64,000 bases of DNA, taken from positions 27,830 to 91,829 of the forward strand of contig CALXDP010000008.1 in assembly GCA_944387095.1 (NCBI GenBank), in the 5' to 3' direction. Both the position numbers and the translations under genes were made by a program. The stretch is from an uncultured Oscillospiraceae bacterium. Lineage in GTDB: Bacteria > Bacillota > Clostridia > Oscillospirales > Oscillospiraceae. Of this stretch, positions 26,396 to 35,145 are shown piece by piece; position 1 is the stretch's first letter, and each line of letters starts with the position of its first letter. Below the pieces are notes generated by a model. The model was not told the origin of the DNA. It worked only from the letters and a program-made list of their open reading frames with translations, and made no database searches.

Positions 26396-28750
26396 ATGCC
26401 AAAAACAAACTTAGTAATTGTGGAGTCTCCGGCCAAGGCTAAGACCATTGGGAAATATCTTGGGCCTGAGTTTCAGGTGAAAGCTTCCATGGGCCATGTC
26501 CGGGATCTGCCCAAGAGTAAGCTTGGGGTGGACCTGACCACCTTCGAACCGGACTATCAGGACATCGACGCGAAGGAGAGCACCATCTCTGATCTGCGAA
26601 AGGCCGCCAAAGCCAGCGACAAGGTCTATCTGGCCACCGACCCGGACCGGGAAGGGGAGGCTATCTCCTGGCATCTGCAGTCCGTGCTGGACGTGCCGAA
26701 GGAGAAGACCTGCCGGGTTACTTTCAACGAGATCACCCGGAAAGTGGTCACCGAGTCCATCGCCCATCCCCGGCAGATTGACCAGAACCTGGTGGATGCC
26801 CAGCAGGCCCGGCGGGTGCTGGACCGTATCGTGGGCTATCAACTCTCCCCGCTGCTGTGGAAGAAGATCCGCCGGGGCCTGTCTGCCGGCCGGGTTCAGT
26901 CTGTGGCCACGCGGCTGGTTGTGGAGCGGGAGGAGGAGATCCGCGCCTTCCAGCCCAAGGAGTATTGGACTCTCACGGCGGACCTGTCCCGCATTGCGCC
27001 CAATCTGGGCGGATTTCAGGCGGAGTTCTACGGTCGGGGCAAGAAGATGGAGCTGGGCAGCAAAGCGGAGACAGATGCTGTGGCAGAGGCTGTAAAGGGA
27101 TCTGACTTCCGAGTGACTTCCGTGAAGCGCCAGGATAAGAATCGCAATCCCGCCCCGCCCTTCATCACCTCCACCCTTCAGCAGGAGGCGTCCCGCAAGC
27201 TCAATATGACGCCCCGGCGCACTATGTCTATTGCCCAGCAGCTCTATGAGGGTGTGGATATTGAGGGGGAGGGCACCGTGGGCCTGATCACCTATATGCG
27301 TACCGACTCCCTGCGCCTGTCCGAAGAGGCGCTGTCCGCGGCTAAGACCTTTATTGTGGGGCGCTATGGGGAAAAATATTATCCGGAAAAAACCCGTCGT
27401 TTCAAGGCGAAGGGGAATGCCCAAGACGCCCACGAGGCCATCCGGCCCTCCGATGTAAACTTGACCCCGGAGCAGATCAAAAAGGATCTAACAGGGGAGC
27501 AGTACCGGCTTTACAAGCTGATCTGGAGCCGGTTTTTGGCCTGTCAGATGGCCGCCGCCGTCTATGACAGCGTGTCCATCGAGGTGGAATCCGCCGGCTA
27601 TCAGTTCCGGGCCAGCCATTCCTCCATCAAGTTCAACGGGTTTACCGCAGTGTATGAGGAGAGCCGGGACGACGAGGAGGAGGCCCCGCAGTCCCCGCTG
27701 CCCGATTTAAAGGACGGGGAACTTCTGCGGCTGAACGGCTTGGACAGCACCCAGCACTTCACCCAGCCCCCGGCCCGCTACACCGAGGCCACCCTCATCC
27801 GGGCGCTGGAGGAGCGGGGGATCGGACGTCCGTCTACCTATGCCCCCACCATCTCCACCATCACTGACCGGGAGTACGTGGTCAAGGAGGGACGGCATCT
27901 GCGGCCCACCCCCCTGGGTGAGGTGGTCACCGGGCTGATGAAGGATAAATTCTCCGATATTGTGGACCCGGATTTTACCGCCCAGATGGAGGGAGAGCTG
28001 GACAAGGTGGAGTCCGGCGAGGTGCGCTGGAAGCAGCTGCTGGGCGACTTCTACAAGGAATTCGAGGCGGAGCTTCAGAAGGCGGAAAAGGACCTGGATG
28101 GTGAGCGCATCAAGGTGCCTGACGAGGTAACCGAGGAGATCTGCCCTCAGTGCGGGCGAAATCTGGTGGTCAAGTCCGGGCGGTTTGGCCGGTTTCTGGC
28201 CTGCCCAGGATGGCCGGAGTGCAATTTTACCATGCCTCTGGTGGTGGAGATGCCGGGCAAGTGTCCCAAGTGCGGCGCCCGCCTGGTCAAGCGCACCGGC
28301 GTGAGCAAAAAGACCAATAAGCAGTACACCTACTACTGCTGCGAGCACCTGAACAGCAAGGACGAGTCCAGGCGGTGCGATTTCATGACCTGGGACGTGC
28401 CGGTGAAGGACAACTGTCCGGTGTGCGGCCAGACCATGTTTAAGAAGTCCGGCCGGGGGTTCAAGCGCCCCTTCTGCATCAACCCCGACTGCTCCAACTT
28501 CACCCCGGAGGAGAAGCGGGGCGGCTATGTGAAAAAAACCGCGGACGCCACAGCCGAGGGGGCCGCTCCCGCTGGGGAGACCGACGGAAAGAAACCCGCG
28601 GCCAAGCGGGCCGCGGCGAAAAAGACAACCGCGAAAAAGGCAACGGCCAAGCAGGCCGCGTCCGGCACCAAAGCTGCCGCGACGAAAAAGACCGCTGCCA
28701 AGAAGACCGCGGCCCAAAAGGCCGGGCAGGCCGGAGAAGGGGCGGAATAA
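26396..28750 (+). CDS. topA: DNA topoisomerase I with a Lys/Ala-rich tail
   Basis: A 784-residue type IA topoisomerase relaxing negative supercoils. TOPRIM domain begins LVIVESPAKAKTIG with acidic DPDREGEA; the active-site Tyr is Y300 in ITYMRTDS. Three four-cysteine zinc-ribbon modules lie at about 582-720 (CPQCGRN, CPKCGAR, CPVCGQT). The last ~55 residues are an unstructured, histone H1-like tail of repeated AAKK/TAKK units ending in acidic residues, not part of the Clostridia core. Start is 8 bp after dprA. Confidence 0.97.
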   Translation: MPKTNLVIVESPAKAKTIGKYLGPEFQVKASMGHVRDLPKSKLGVDLTTFEPDYQDIDAKESTISDLRKAAKASDKVYLATDPDREGEAISWHLQSVLDVPKEKTCRVTFNEITRKVVTESIAHPRQIDQNLVDAQQARRVLDRIVGYQLSPLLWKKIRRGLSAGRVQSVATRLVVEREEEIRAFQPKEYWTLTADLSRIAPNLGGFQAEFYGRGKKMELGSKAETDAVAEAVKGSDFRVTSVKRQDKNRNPAPPFITSTLQQEASRKLNMTPRRTMSIAQQLYEGVDIEGEGTVGLITYMRTDSLRLSEEALSAAKTFIVGRYGEKYYPEKTRRFKAKGNAQDAHEAIRPSDVNLTPEQIKKDLTGEQYRLYKLIWSRFLACQMAAAVYDSVSIEVESAGYQFRASHSSIKFNGFTAVYEESRDDEEEAPQSPLPDLKDGELLRLNGLDSTQHFTQPPARYTEATLIRALEERGIGRPSTYAPTISTITDREYVVKEGRHLRPTPLGEVVTGLMKDKFSDIVDPDFTAQMEGELDKVESGEVRWKQLLGDFYKEFEAELQKAEKDLDGERIKVPDEVTEEICPQCGRNLVVKSGRFGRFLACPGWPECNFTMPLVVEMPGKCPKCGARLVKRTGVSKKTNKQYTYYCCEHLNSKDESRRCDFMTWDVPVKDNCPVCGQTMFKKSGRGFKRPFCINPDCSNFTPEEKRGGYVKKTADATAEGAAPAGETDGKKPAAKRAAAKKTTAKKATAKQAASGTKAAATKKTAAKKTAAQKAGQAGEGAE

Positions 28751-28754
28751 GGGG

Positions 28755-29028
28755 TTATGACCGTCCCATCTCCATGGCCAGGGAAAACCCCGCCTGAAAG
28801 GCGGCGTCCATCATGGCCCAGTGGACGATCTGCTGTTCTCCCGACAGGTTGTCCAGAATTTGGGATTGCTCCGGGGTGAGGGAGGCGCACAGGGCTTGCT
28901 CCTGCTTTTGGGCGCAGTTCCTGGCGTGCTGATACTCCCGGTCCCGGCACAGATAGCCCGGCAGAAGATCGCTTCGGACATACTACGCCAGCAGGTCCAT
29001 CCAAATCTGTCATCATAGTCAACTCCTT
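28755..29028 (-). pseudogene. small accessory gene with broken N-terminus
   Basis: On the minus strand the frame ending at TAA 28757-28755 reads a protein-like sequence (YVRSDLLPGYLCRDREYQ, then Glu/Gln-rich helices, ending FQAGFSLAMEMGRS) of about 76 residues, but an amber TAG at 28985-28983 interrupts it after MDLLA. The only strong ribosome binding site plus ATG (AAGGAG at 29028-29023, ATG at 29016) opens a different frame. One base deletion plus one stop would restore a single ORF. Similar short helical proteins occur near phage-type regulators; function unknown. Confidence 0.6.
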
Positions 29029-29034
29029 ATGAAC

Positions 29035-29079
29035 AAGACCATACGGCCTAAATTTATCACGATTAGACCGAATGGTCTT
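29035..29079. promoter_or_regulatory. long inverted repeat between divergent genes
   Basis: Two 17-base arms (29035-29051 and 29063-29079) match as an inverted repeat at 15 of 17 positions, with an 11-base A+T-rich spacer. It sits in the only space between the divergent broken gene and the XRE gene and is the natural candidate for the XRE operator. Confidence 0.55.
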
Positions 29080-29133
29080 ATTAAGAGGGGAATAGGTGTT
29101 TTTGTGGATATTTAAGCAGAACGCCTGTTAAAA

Positions 29134-29316
29134 TTGCGAAAAGATAAGAAATTAAATAGAAAAGAAGTTGCAGAGGCGACCGATATGGCGGAACGGACCT
29201 ATCAACGCTACGAAAATGCGGAACGTGAGCCTGACGCTTCTGCTTTGTTGGCGCTGGCGGATTTTTATGAGGTTTCTACGGATTATCTCTTGGGCCGCAC
29301 CGACAGCCCCAAGTAA
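29134..29316 (+). CDS. XRE-family helix-turn-helix protein, possibly N-terminally broken
   Basis: A 60-residue Cro/CI-type repressor: RKEVAEATDMAERTYQRYEN is the helix-turn-helix, ending ALADFYEVSTDYLLGRTDS. The TTG start has no ribosome binding site. Upstream, the same frame encodes AERLLKLR, the usual N-terminal helix of this family, but is closed by TAA at 29113-29115; a GTG at 29104 behind AGGTG would start MDI-stop-AERLLKLR. So the gene probably lost its start through a nonsense change at codon 4, or is made from a weak internal TTG. It lies 13 bp before trmFO. Confidence 0.65.
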   Translation: MRKDKKLNRKEVAEATDMAERTYQRYENAEREPDASALLALADFYEVSTDYLLGRTDSPK

Positions 29317-29329
29317 AAGGAATTTGCAT

Positions 29330-30649
29330 ATGAGAGAAGAGAAGATAACGCCGGTGACCGTCATCGGTGCGGGTCTGGCAGGCTGCGAGGCGGCCTGGCA
29401 GCTGGCCCAGCGGGATATTCCCGTCACCCTGCGGGAGATGAAGCCCCAGAAGATGAGTCCCGCCCATCATAGTGGGAACTTTGCCGAGCTGGTGTGCTCC
29501 AACTCCCTACGCTCCGACCAGCTGGAAAATGCGGTGGGGCTGCTCAAGGAGGAGCTGCGCCGCTGCGGCTCGCTGATCCTGCGCTGCGCCGACCAGACAC
29601 GGGTGGAGGCCGGGGGCGCCCTGGCGGTGGATCGGGAGGGCTTTTCCCAGGCGGTCACCCAGGCGGTGCGGGGACACTCCTACATCAACGTGGAAGAAGG
29701 GGAGGTGACGGACATCCCGGAGGGGAATGTGGTCATTGCCACGGGGCCGCTCACCTCTGATGCGCTGTCCAGGGCCATTGCAGATCTCTTCCCGGACAGC
29801 CGGTATTTGAATTTTTATGACGCCGCCGCGCCCATTGTCACGTTTGAAAGTGTGGATATGGGCCACGCCTGGTTTGGCTCCCGGTACGGCAGGGGCAGCG
29901 ATGACTATATCAACTGCCCCATGAGCCAGGAGGAGTATCTGGCCTTCTGGCAGGAGCTGTGCCAGGCTCAGGAGGCCCAAGTCCACGGCTTTGAGGACAA
30001 GAATGTATTTGAGGGCTGTATGCCGGTGGAGGTGATGGCCCGCCGGGGGATGCAGACCTTGTGCTTCGGCCCGCTAAAGCCCAAAGGGCTCACTGATCCA
30101 AGAACGGGGCGGGAGCCCTTCGCCGTGGTGCAGCTGCGCCGGGACAACGCCCAGGGCACGCTGTACAACATTGTGGGCTTTCAGACCCATCTGAAGTGGG
30201 GGGAGCAAAAGCGGGTGTTTTCCATGATCCCCGCGCTGAAAAACGCCCAGTATGTGCGCTACGGGGTGATGCACCGCAACACGTATCTGGACTCTCCCCG
30301 GCTGCTGGACCGGTACTACCGGGTGAAGGGGAACGAGCGCATTGTGTTTGCCGGGCAGATCACCGGGGTGGAGGGCTATGTGGAGTCCACTGCCTCTGGC
30401 TTTCTGGCCGGAGTAGAGCTGGCCCACCGGCTGCTGGGCCAGCCGGCTGTGGACTTTCCCAGCCAGACGGCTATCGGCGCACTGGCCCGCTACATCAGCA
30501 ATGAGAGTGTGGCAGACTTTCAGCCTATGAACGTCAATTTCGGTATCATGCCCGCCCTGGATCAGAGGGTCAAGGGCAAGCGGGCCAAGAACGCGTTGCT
30601 GTCCCAGCGCTCGCTGGAGATCGTGGACGCGCTGCGAAAAACGCTTTGA
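29330..30649 (+). CDS. trmFO: tRNA (uracil-54-C5)-methyltransferase, folate-dependent
   Basis: A 439-residue flavoprotein that makes ribothymidine-54 in tRNA using methylenetetrahydrofolate and FADH2. The FAD site VTVIGAGLAGCEAAWQLA is followed by MKPQKMSPAHHSGNFAELVC and SNSLRSD, and near the end TAIGALARYIS; all are typical of TrmFO. ATG 29330 follows AAAGGA. plsX starts 14 bp beyond its stop. Confidence 0.96.
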   Translation: MREEKITPVTVIGAGLAGCEAAWQLAQRDIPVTLREMKPQKMSPAHHSGNFAELVCSNSLRSDQLENAVGLLKEELRRCGSLILRCADQTRVEAGGALAVDREGFSQAVTQAVRGHSYINVEEGEVTDIPEGNVVIATGPLTSDALSRAIADLFPDSRYLNFYDAAAPIVTFESVDMGHAWFGSRYGRGSDDYINCPMSQEEYLAFWQELCQAQEAQVHGFEDKNVFEGCMPVEVMARRGMQTLCFGPLKPKGLTDPRTGREPFAVVQLRRDNAQGTLYNIVGFQTHLKWGEQKRVFSMIPALKNAQYVRYGVMHRNTYLDSPRLLDRYYRVKGNERIVFAGQITGVEGYVESTASGFLAGVELAHRLLGQPAVDFPSQTAIGALARYISNESVADFQPMNVNFGIMPALDQRVKGKRAKNALLSQRSLEIVDALRKTL

Positions 30650-30663
30650 GGGAGGCTGTTTTT

Positions 30664-31725
30664 ATGAAGATCATTGTGGATGCCATGGGCGGTGACAACG
30701 CGCCCCAGGCGCCGGTCAGAGGCGCTATACAGGCAATCAGGGAGCTGGGGGCGGAAGTCATCCTGGTGGGCCGCGGCGAGGAGATCCTTGAGGTGCTCCA
30801 TGCCGATGGCATTGCCGAGCTGCCTGCGGGGCTGGAAATCACCCATGCGGACCAGGTGGTGGAGATGTGTGACAATCCGGCCACTGCGTTCAAAGAGAAG
30901 AAGGATTCCTCTTTGACCGTGGGGCTGAACCTGCTGAAGGAAGAGGTGGGGGACGCCTTTGTCTCCGCCGGCTCCACCGGTGCGCTGCTATCCGGAGCCA
31001 CTTTGCTGGTCAAGCGTGTGCGGGGTATCCGCCGGGCGGCGCTGGCCCCCGTTGTGCCCACCGGGAAAGGGGGGGCGGTGCTCATTGATTGCGGGGCCAC
31101 AGCAGAATGCACCCCTGAGTTTCTGCTCCAGTTTGCCTTTATGGGCAGTTACTATGCCGAGCGGGTGCTGGGCCGTCCTGAGCCCAAGGTGGGCCTTCTG
31201 AATATTGGGGCCGAGCCCTCCAAGGGGACTGAGTTGCAGCAGGAGACCTATCAGCTGCTCAAGAAGGCCGGAGCGGAAGGCCGGATCAATTTTGCCGGCA
31301 ATGTGGAAGCCCGCGAGGCGGTGGAAGGGGCTGTGGACGTCATTGTGTCCGACGGCTACTCCGGGAACATCTTTCTGAAAACCATGGAGGGAACCGGGCT
31401 ATTTCTGGGACGGGAGATCAAAAAAATGTTCCTGAAAAGCCTGAAGACCAAGATGGCGGCAGTGTTGGTCAAGGATGAGTTGAAGGCGTTCAAAAAACTC
31501 ATGAGTGCCGATGAGGTGGGCGGCACCGCCCTGATCGGGATTTCCAGGCCGGTGATCAAAGCCCACGGCTCCTCTGATGCTTACGCCATGCGCAATGCCA
31601 TCCGCCAGGCGATGGAGTTCAGCAAGTCCGGCATTATTGAGGACATCACGGAAAACGTATCCCATATGCGCCTGCCGGTGCGCTCTGCCAGAAGCGACGA
31701 GAACACACCTGGAAAAGAAATGTAA
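30664..31725 (+). CDS. plsX: phosphate acyltransferase PlsX
   Basis: A 353-residue enzyme that converts acyl-ACP to acyl-phosphate, the donor for glycerolipid synthesis. It starts MKIIVDAMGGDNAP and has SAGSTGALLSG and NIGAEPSKGTE. ATG 30664 is behind GGGAGG; six upstream codons overlap the trmFO stop. acpP, its substrate carrier, is downstream from its own promoter. Confidence 0.96.
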   Translation: MKIIVDAMGGDNAPQAPVRGAIQAIRELGAEVILVGRGEEILEVLHADGIAELPAGLEITHADQVVEMCDNPATAFKEKKDSSLTVGLNLLKEEVGDAFVSAGSTGALLSGATLLVKRVRGIRRAALAPVVPTGKGGAVLIDCGATAECTPEFLLQFAFMGSYYAERVLGRPEPKVGLLNIGAEPSKGTELQQETYQLLKKAGAEGRINFAGNVEAREAVEGAVDVIVSDGYSGNIFLKTMEGTGLFLGREIKKMFLKSLKTKMAAVLVKDELKAFKKLMSADEVGGTALIGISRPVIKAHGSSDAYAMRNAIRQAMEFSKSGIIEDITENVSHMRLPVRSARSDENTPGKEM

Positions 31726-31743
31726 ATACAGTCAAAAAAACTA

Positions 31744-31772
31744 TTGACAGTGAAGAGGATTCTACCTATTAT
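31744..31772 (+). promoter_or_regulatory. promoter of acpP
   Basis: TTGACA at 31744-31749, 17-bp spacer, TATTAT at 31767-31772, 35 nt before the acpP start. Confidence 0.85.
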
Positions 31773-31807
31773 GGTGTCAAAGCTAAGCTAAAAGGAGCTG
31801 CGTAAAA

Positions 31808-32041
31808 ATGTTTGAAAAATTGTGCGCGCTTATCGCCGAGCAGTTCGGCGTTGACGCGGATACCGTGACTGCCGAGACCGCCTTTGTGGATGACCTTGGC
31901 GCCGATTCCGTGGATCTGGTGGATCTCTCCATGGCCCTGGAAGAGGAGTTTGGCATGGAAGAGATGGAGGAAGAGGACATCACTTCCATCACCACGGTGG
32001 GAGATCTCTACAAGTATATGCAGGATCACCTGGACATCTGA
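31808..32041 (+). CDS. acpP: acyl carrier protein
   Basis: A 77-residue acidic carrier for fatty-acid synthesis. The phosphopantetheine attachment Ser is S34 in DDLGADSVDLVDL, and the helix EEEFGMEEMEEED is typical. AAAGGAG precedes the ATG. It has its own promoter and is followed by a terminator that separates it partly from rnc. Confidence 0.97.
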   Translation: MFEKLCALIAEQFGVDADTVTAETAFVDDLGADSVDLVDLSMALEEEFGMEEMEEEDITSITTVGDLYKYMQDHLDI

Positions 32042-32054
32042 ACGCAAGCATACC

Positions 32055-32086
32055 GGAAGCCCCGCATCAGGCGGGGCTTCCTTTTT
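32055..32086 (+). terminator. terminator after acpP
   Basis: An 11-bp G+C-rich stem (32055-32065 with 32071-32081) followed by five T. rnc begins 17 nt later, so rnc may depend on read-through. Confidence 0.88.
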
Positions 32087-32102
32087 CAGAGGAGATCATA
32101 AA

Positions 32103-32774
32103 ATGAAAAAACTGGAAGATAAGCTTGGTTATCGGTTTCATGACGCGGGATTGCTGGAGCATGCCCTGACCCACAGCTCCTACGCCAATGAGCATCGGGG
32201 TGTGGGGATCACCAGCAATGAGCGGTTGGAGTTTTTGGGGGATTCTGTGTTGGGACTGATCGTGGCGGAATACCTGTTTCAGACCCACCCGGATATGCCG
32301 GAGGGAGAATTGACCCGCACCCGAGCCGCCCTGGTGTGCGAGGATAGCCTTTATGAAGTGGCCATCGCTCTGAATTTGGGGTCTTATCTGCGTCTGGGCA
32401 AAGGAGAGGCCGCGGGCGGTGGCCGGGCCCGCCCGTCCATTCTGGCCGACGCCACCGAGGCTATGCTGGCTGCCGTCTATCTGGACGGAGGATTTGGCGC
32501 CGCCCGGGGGATCGTGCAGAACTTCATCCTGAATCAGGAGCGGGAAAAGGCGGTGGACCGGGACTACAAGACCGGCTTGCAAGAGCGTGTCCAGCGCACG
32601 CCGGGGAAAAACGTAACCTACCGCCTGGTGGAGGAAATCGGGCCCGACCATGACCGGATCTTTGTCATGGAGGCGGCAGTGGACGGCAAAGTTGTGGGCC
32701 AGGGCCGGGGCCGCACCAAAAAAGAGGCGGAGCAGTTGGCCGCCAAGACGGCCCTGGAGCACATGGATTTTTGA
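32103..32774 (+). CDS. rnc: ribonuclease III
   Basis: A 223-residue double-strand RNA endonuclease. The catalytic signature NERLEFLGDSVLGLIVAEYL and the second acidic block ADATEAMLAAVYLDGG are present, followed by a dsRNA-binding domain from about 150 (GRGRTKKEAEQLAAKTALEH). ATG 32103 follows GGAG. The plsX-acpP-rnc order is common in Firmicutes. The 275-bp gap after it shows nothing but the scpA promoter. Confidence 0.96.
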   Translation: MKKLEDKLGYRFHDAGLLEHALTHSSYANEHRGVGITSNERLEFLGDSVLGLIVAEYLFQTHPDMPEGELTRTRAALVCEDSLYEVAIALNLGSYLRLGKGEAAGGGRARPSILADATEAMLAAVYLDGGFGAARGIVQNFILNQEREKAVDRDYKTGLQERVQRTPGKNVTYRLVEEIGPDHDRIFVMEAAVDGKVVGQGRGRTKKEAEQLAAKTALEHMDF

Positions 32775-32976
32775 TGTGGAGAATTCTTCTGTAAGAGACA
32801 GGCAGGGCCGTTAGTTTTGAAACTGTCGGCTCAGTCTTCCCGTGCAGAAGGGACCCTTGACCGGACAGGGTGCGCCCGATGTGCTGGAAGGCGGTTCGGG
32901 CAGGGAGCCGGCACTTGATGCGGATATGAAACAGCTGCGGAACACATGGCCATTCGGCAAAGGTTGGCAGCGGGGG

Positions 32977-33005
32977 TTGTAAAATGATCGCTATTTTGCT
33001 ATAAT
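32977..33005 (+). promoter_or_regulatory. promoter of the scpA operon
   Basis: TTGTAA at 32977-32982, 17-bp spacer, TATAAT at 33000-33005, 44 nt before scpA. Confidence 0.75.
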
Positions 33006-33049
33006 ATATTGGCAATTTCGCGTGTTCGACTGCGGTTGGGAGGTGTGCT

Positions 33050-33850
33050 GTGGAAGCTCCAGTCTATCACCTGGAAAAGGTGGTCAAGGCCAGACAAGAG
33101 GATATGGAGGACTTCAACGGCCCGCTGGACCTGATCCTGCATCTGCTGAGCAAAAACAAGATTGAAATCCGGGATATTCAGATCACCCTGCTGCTGGACC
33201 AGTACCTGGAGTGGATGGAACGCCGGGAGCAGCTGAACCTGGAAGTAGCCAGCGAGTTTGTCACCATGGCGGCCCATCTGGTGTATATCAAGACCAGGAT
33301 GCTGTTATCCATCGAGGATGAGGAGGCCATGAGCGAAATGGAGCAGCTCATGTCCGCTCTGGAGGAGCATCAGCGCCATGAGAGCTACTTGAAGATCAAG
33401 GCGGCGACCCAATCCCTGGCCCAACGCTTTGAATACGGAAGGGATTTCATGGTCAAGCGCCCGGAGCCGCTGAAGGGAGAGCGGGAATATCAGTATGTAC
33501 ACCAGCCGGGCGACCTCCTCTCGGCGCTGAACACGGCGCTGGAGCGGGTCGGGAATAAACTGCCGCCTCCAGTACAGGCCTTTGAGGGCATTGTGGGCCG
33601 GGAGCCCTATCCGGTGGCGGACAAGGCCAGGGCCATCCTGGATCGGCTGATCCAGTTCGGCGTCACCCGCTTTCGGGCCCTGTTCCGGAGCAGCCGTAGC
33701 CGCTCCGAGGTGGTGGCCACCTTTCTGGCCATCCTGGAGCTGAGCAAGGCAAACCGCATCCATCTGGCTGGAACGGCGGAGGACTGCACCGTGACCAGCA
33801 CCGGCCAGGATGCGGACAAGGAGCTGGACGTGACGGTGGACAGCTACTGA
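33050..33850 (+). CDS. scpA: segregation and condensation protein A
   Basis: A 266-residue kleisin that bridges the Smc head domains. The start of the fold is FNGPLDLILHLLSKNKIEI, followed by EWMERREQLNLEVASEFVTM; the C-terminal winged-helix ends near residue 245. The start is GTG 33050 behind GGGAGG. scpB is 27 bp downstream. Confidence 0.95.
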   Translation: MEAPVYHLEKVVKARQEDMEDFNGPLDLILHLLSKNKIEIRDIQITLLLDQYLEWMERREQLNLEVASEFVTMAAHLVYIKTRMLLSIEDEEAMSEMEQLMSALEEHQRHESYLKIKAATQSLAQRFEYGRDFMVKRPEPLKGEREYQYVHQPGDLLSALNTALERVGNKLPPPVQAFEGIVGREPYPVADKARAILDRLIQFGVTRFRALFRSSRSRSEVVATFLAILELSKANRIHLAGTAEDCTVTSTGQDADKELDVTVDSY

Positions 33851-33877
33851 AAAAGACCATGCAGGAGGTGAGCCAGG

Positions 33878-34516
33878 ATGGAGCTCAAGGAGCTGCAGGC
33901 GGCCATTGAGGGCATCCTCTTTGCCGCGGGCGATCCGGTGCCGGTGGAGAGGATCTGCCTGGCCCTGGAGCAGGACCGGGAGACGGTGGACGGCGTGTGC
34001 CAGCGTCTGGCCGATGAGTACAGCTATGAGCGGCGGGGAATCCGGCTGGTGCGTCTGGAGAACAGCTGGCAGATGTGTTCTGCGCCGGAATATGCCTCTG
34101 GCATCCGAAAGGCCCTGGAGAGCCGAAAACCTCCAAGGTTATCTCAGCCGGCCCTGGAGGCCCTGGCCATCGTGGCCTACTTTCAGCCGGTGACCCGGGC
34201 CTATATTGAGCAGGTTCGGGGGGTAGACAGCTCCTATACGGTGGGTCTGCTGCTGGAGCGGGGGCTGATCTGTGAGGCGGGACGGCTGAATGTTCCCGGC
34301 CGGCCCATGCAGTTTCGAACCACCAAGATGTTTTTGCGCTCCTTTGGACTGGCCAGTCTGGATGACCTGCCAGAGCTGCCTTCCTCCACCCAAGAGGGAG
34401 TCCAGATGACCATGGAGCTGGAGGCCGCCATTGACCGGTTGCAGCAGCAGGAGACCCAGACTGACGACCAGCAGACGCCTGAGTCCGGACAGGGAGAGGA
34501 CGGGGATCGTTCATGA
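33878..34516 (+). CDS. scpB: segregation and condensation protein B
   Basis: A 212-residue protein with two winged-helix domains (ALEAIAY-like motif seen as PALEALAIVAYFQPVTRAYI and RGVDSSYTVGLLLERGLI) that binds ScpA in the Smc-ScpAB condensin. GGAGG precedes ATG 33878. The stop overlaps the next start (ATGA). Confidence 0.95.
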   Translation: MELKELQAAIEGILFAAGDPVPVERICLALEQDRETVDGVCQRLADEYSYERRGIRLVRLENSWQMCSAPEYASGIRKALESRKPPRLSQPALEALAIVAYFQPVTRAYIEQVRGVDSSYTVGLLLERGLICEAGRLNVPGRPMQFRTTKMFLRSFGLASLDDLPELPSSTQEGVQMTMELEAAIDRLQQQETQTDDQQTPESGQGEDGDRS

Positions 34517-35142
34517 GCTGGTGGCTCATTGTCCTGATCATACTTTCCGCTCTGTTCCTGATTGGGCAGCTTCGGATCGGAGCCAGGATCCGCTATGATA
34601 CCACGGGCTTGGCAGTGACAGTGATCGCCGGCCCAGCCCGGATCCGGGTACTTCCGGCGAAGGAGGAGCCGGACAAAACCGAACAGGAAAGTGAGAAAGA
34701 AAAAAAGAAGAGGGCGGTAAAGGAGCGGCGAAAGGTGTCCGAGAAGGCAGAGGGAAAGCCGGGCACCCTGGCCCGGATCATGGACCTGCTGCCGGTGCTG
34801 GCCCAGGCCGCTGGAGCGCTGCGCCGGAAGATCCTGATCCATTACCTGAATCTGAAGGTGATATGGGGGGCGTCGGACGCGGCTGGTGCCGCCATCGGAT
34901 TCGGACGGGCCCATGCCATCATTGGTATGATCTGGCCTATTTTTGATCATAATTTTCGTGTAAGACGCCATGCGTTTCAAGTGGACGTGGACTATGAGGC
35001 GCACCGCCCTGAGGTGGCTGTAGATCTGGCCCTGACCATGACGGTGGGACAGGCCCTAGCCTTTGTTCTGCGGTACGGCGGCAAGGCGCTGATGAGATGG
35101 AGCCGGAGCGGACAACGCTCCCAACGAAGACAGGAGGCATGA
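34513..35142 (+). CDS. DUF2953 family protein
   Basis: A 209-residue protein with one N-terminal membrane segment (WWLIVLIILSALFLIGQL), a beta-rich stretch, and a long charged Lys/Glu region at about 55-80. The C-terminal part (FDHNFRVRRHAFQVDVDYEA) matches what I recall of DUF2953/YtfI, which is usually next to ytfJ in spore formers. Function unknown. It overlaps scpB by 4 nt and is 3 bp before ytfJ. Confidence 0.75.
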   Translation: MSWWLIVLIILSALFLIGQLRIGARIRYDTTGLAVTVIAGPARIRVLPAKEEPDKTEQESEKEKKKRAVKERRKVSEKAEGKPGTLARIMDLLPVLAQAAGALRRKILIHYLNLKVIWGASDAAGAAIGFGRAHAIIGMIWPIFDHNFRVRRHAFQVDVDYEAHRPEVAVDLALTMTVGQALAFVLRYGGKALMRWSRSGQRSQRRQEA

Positions 35143-35145
35143 GCC

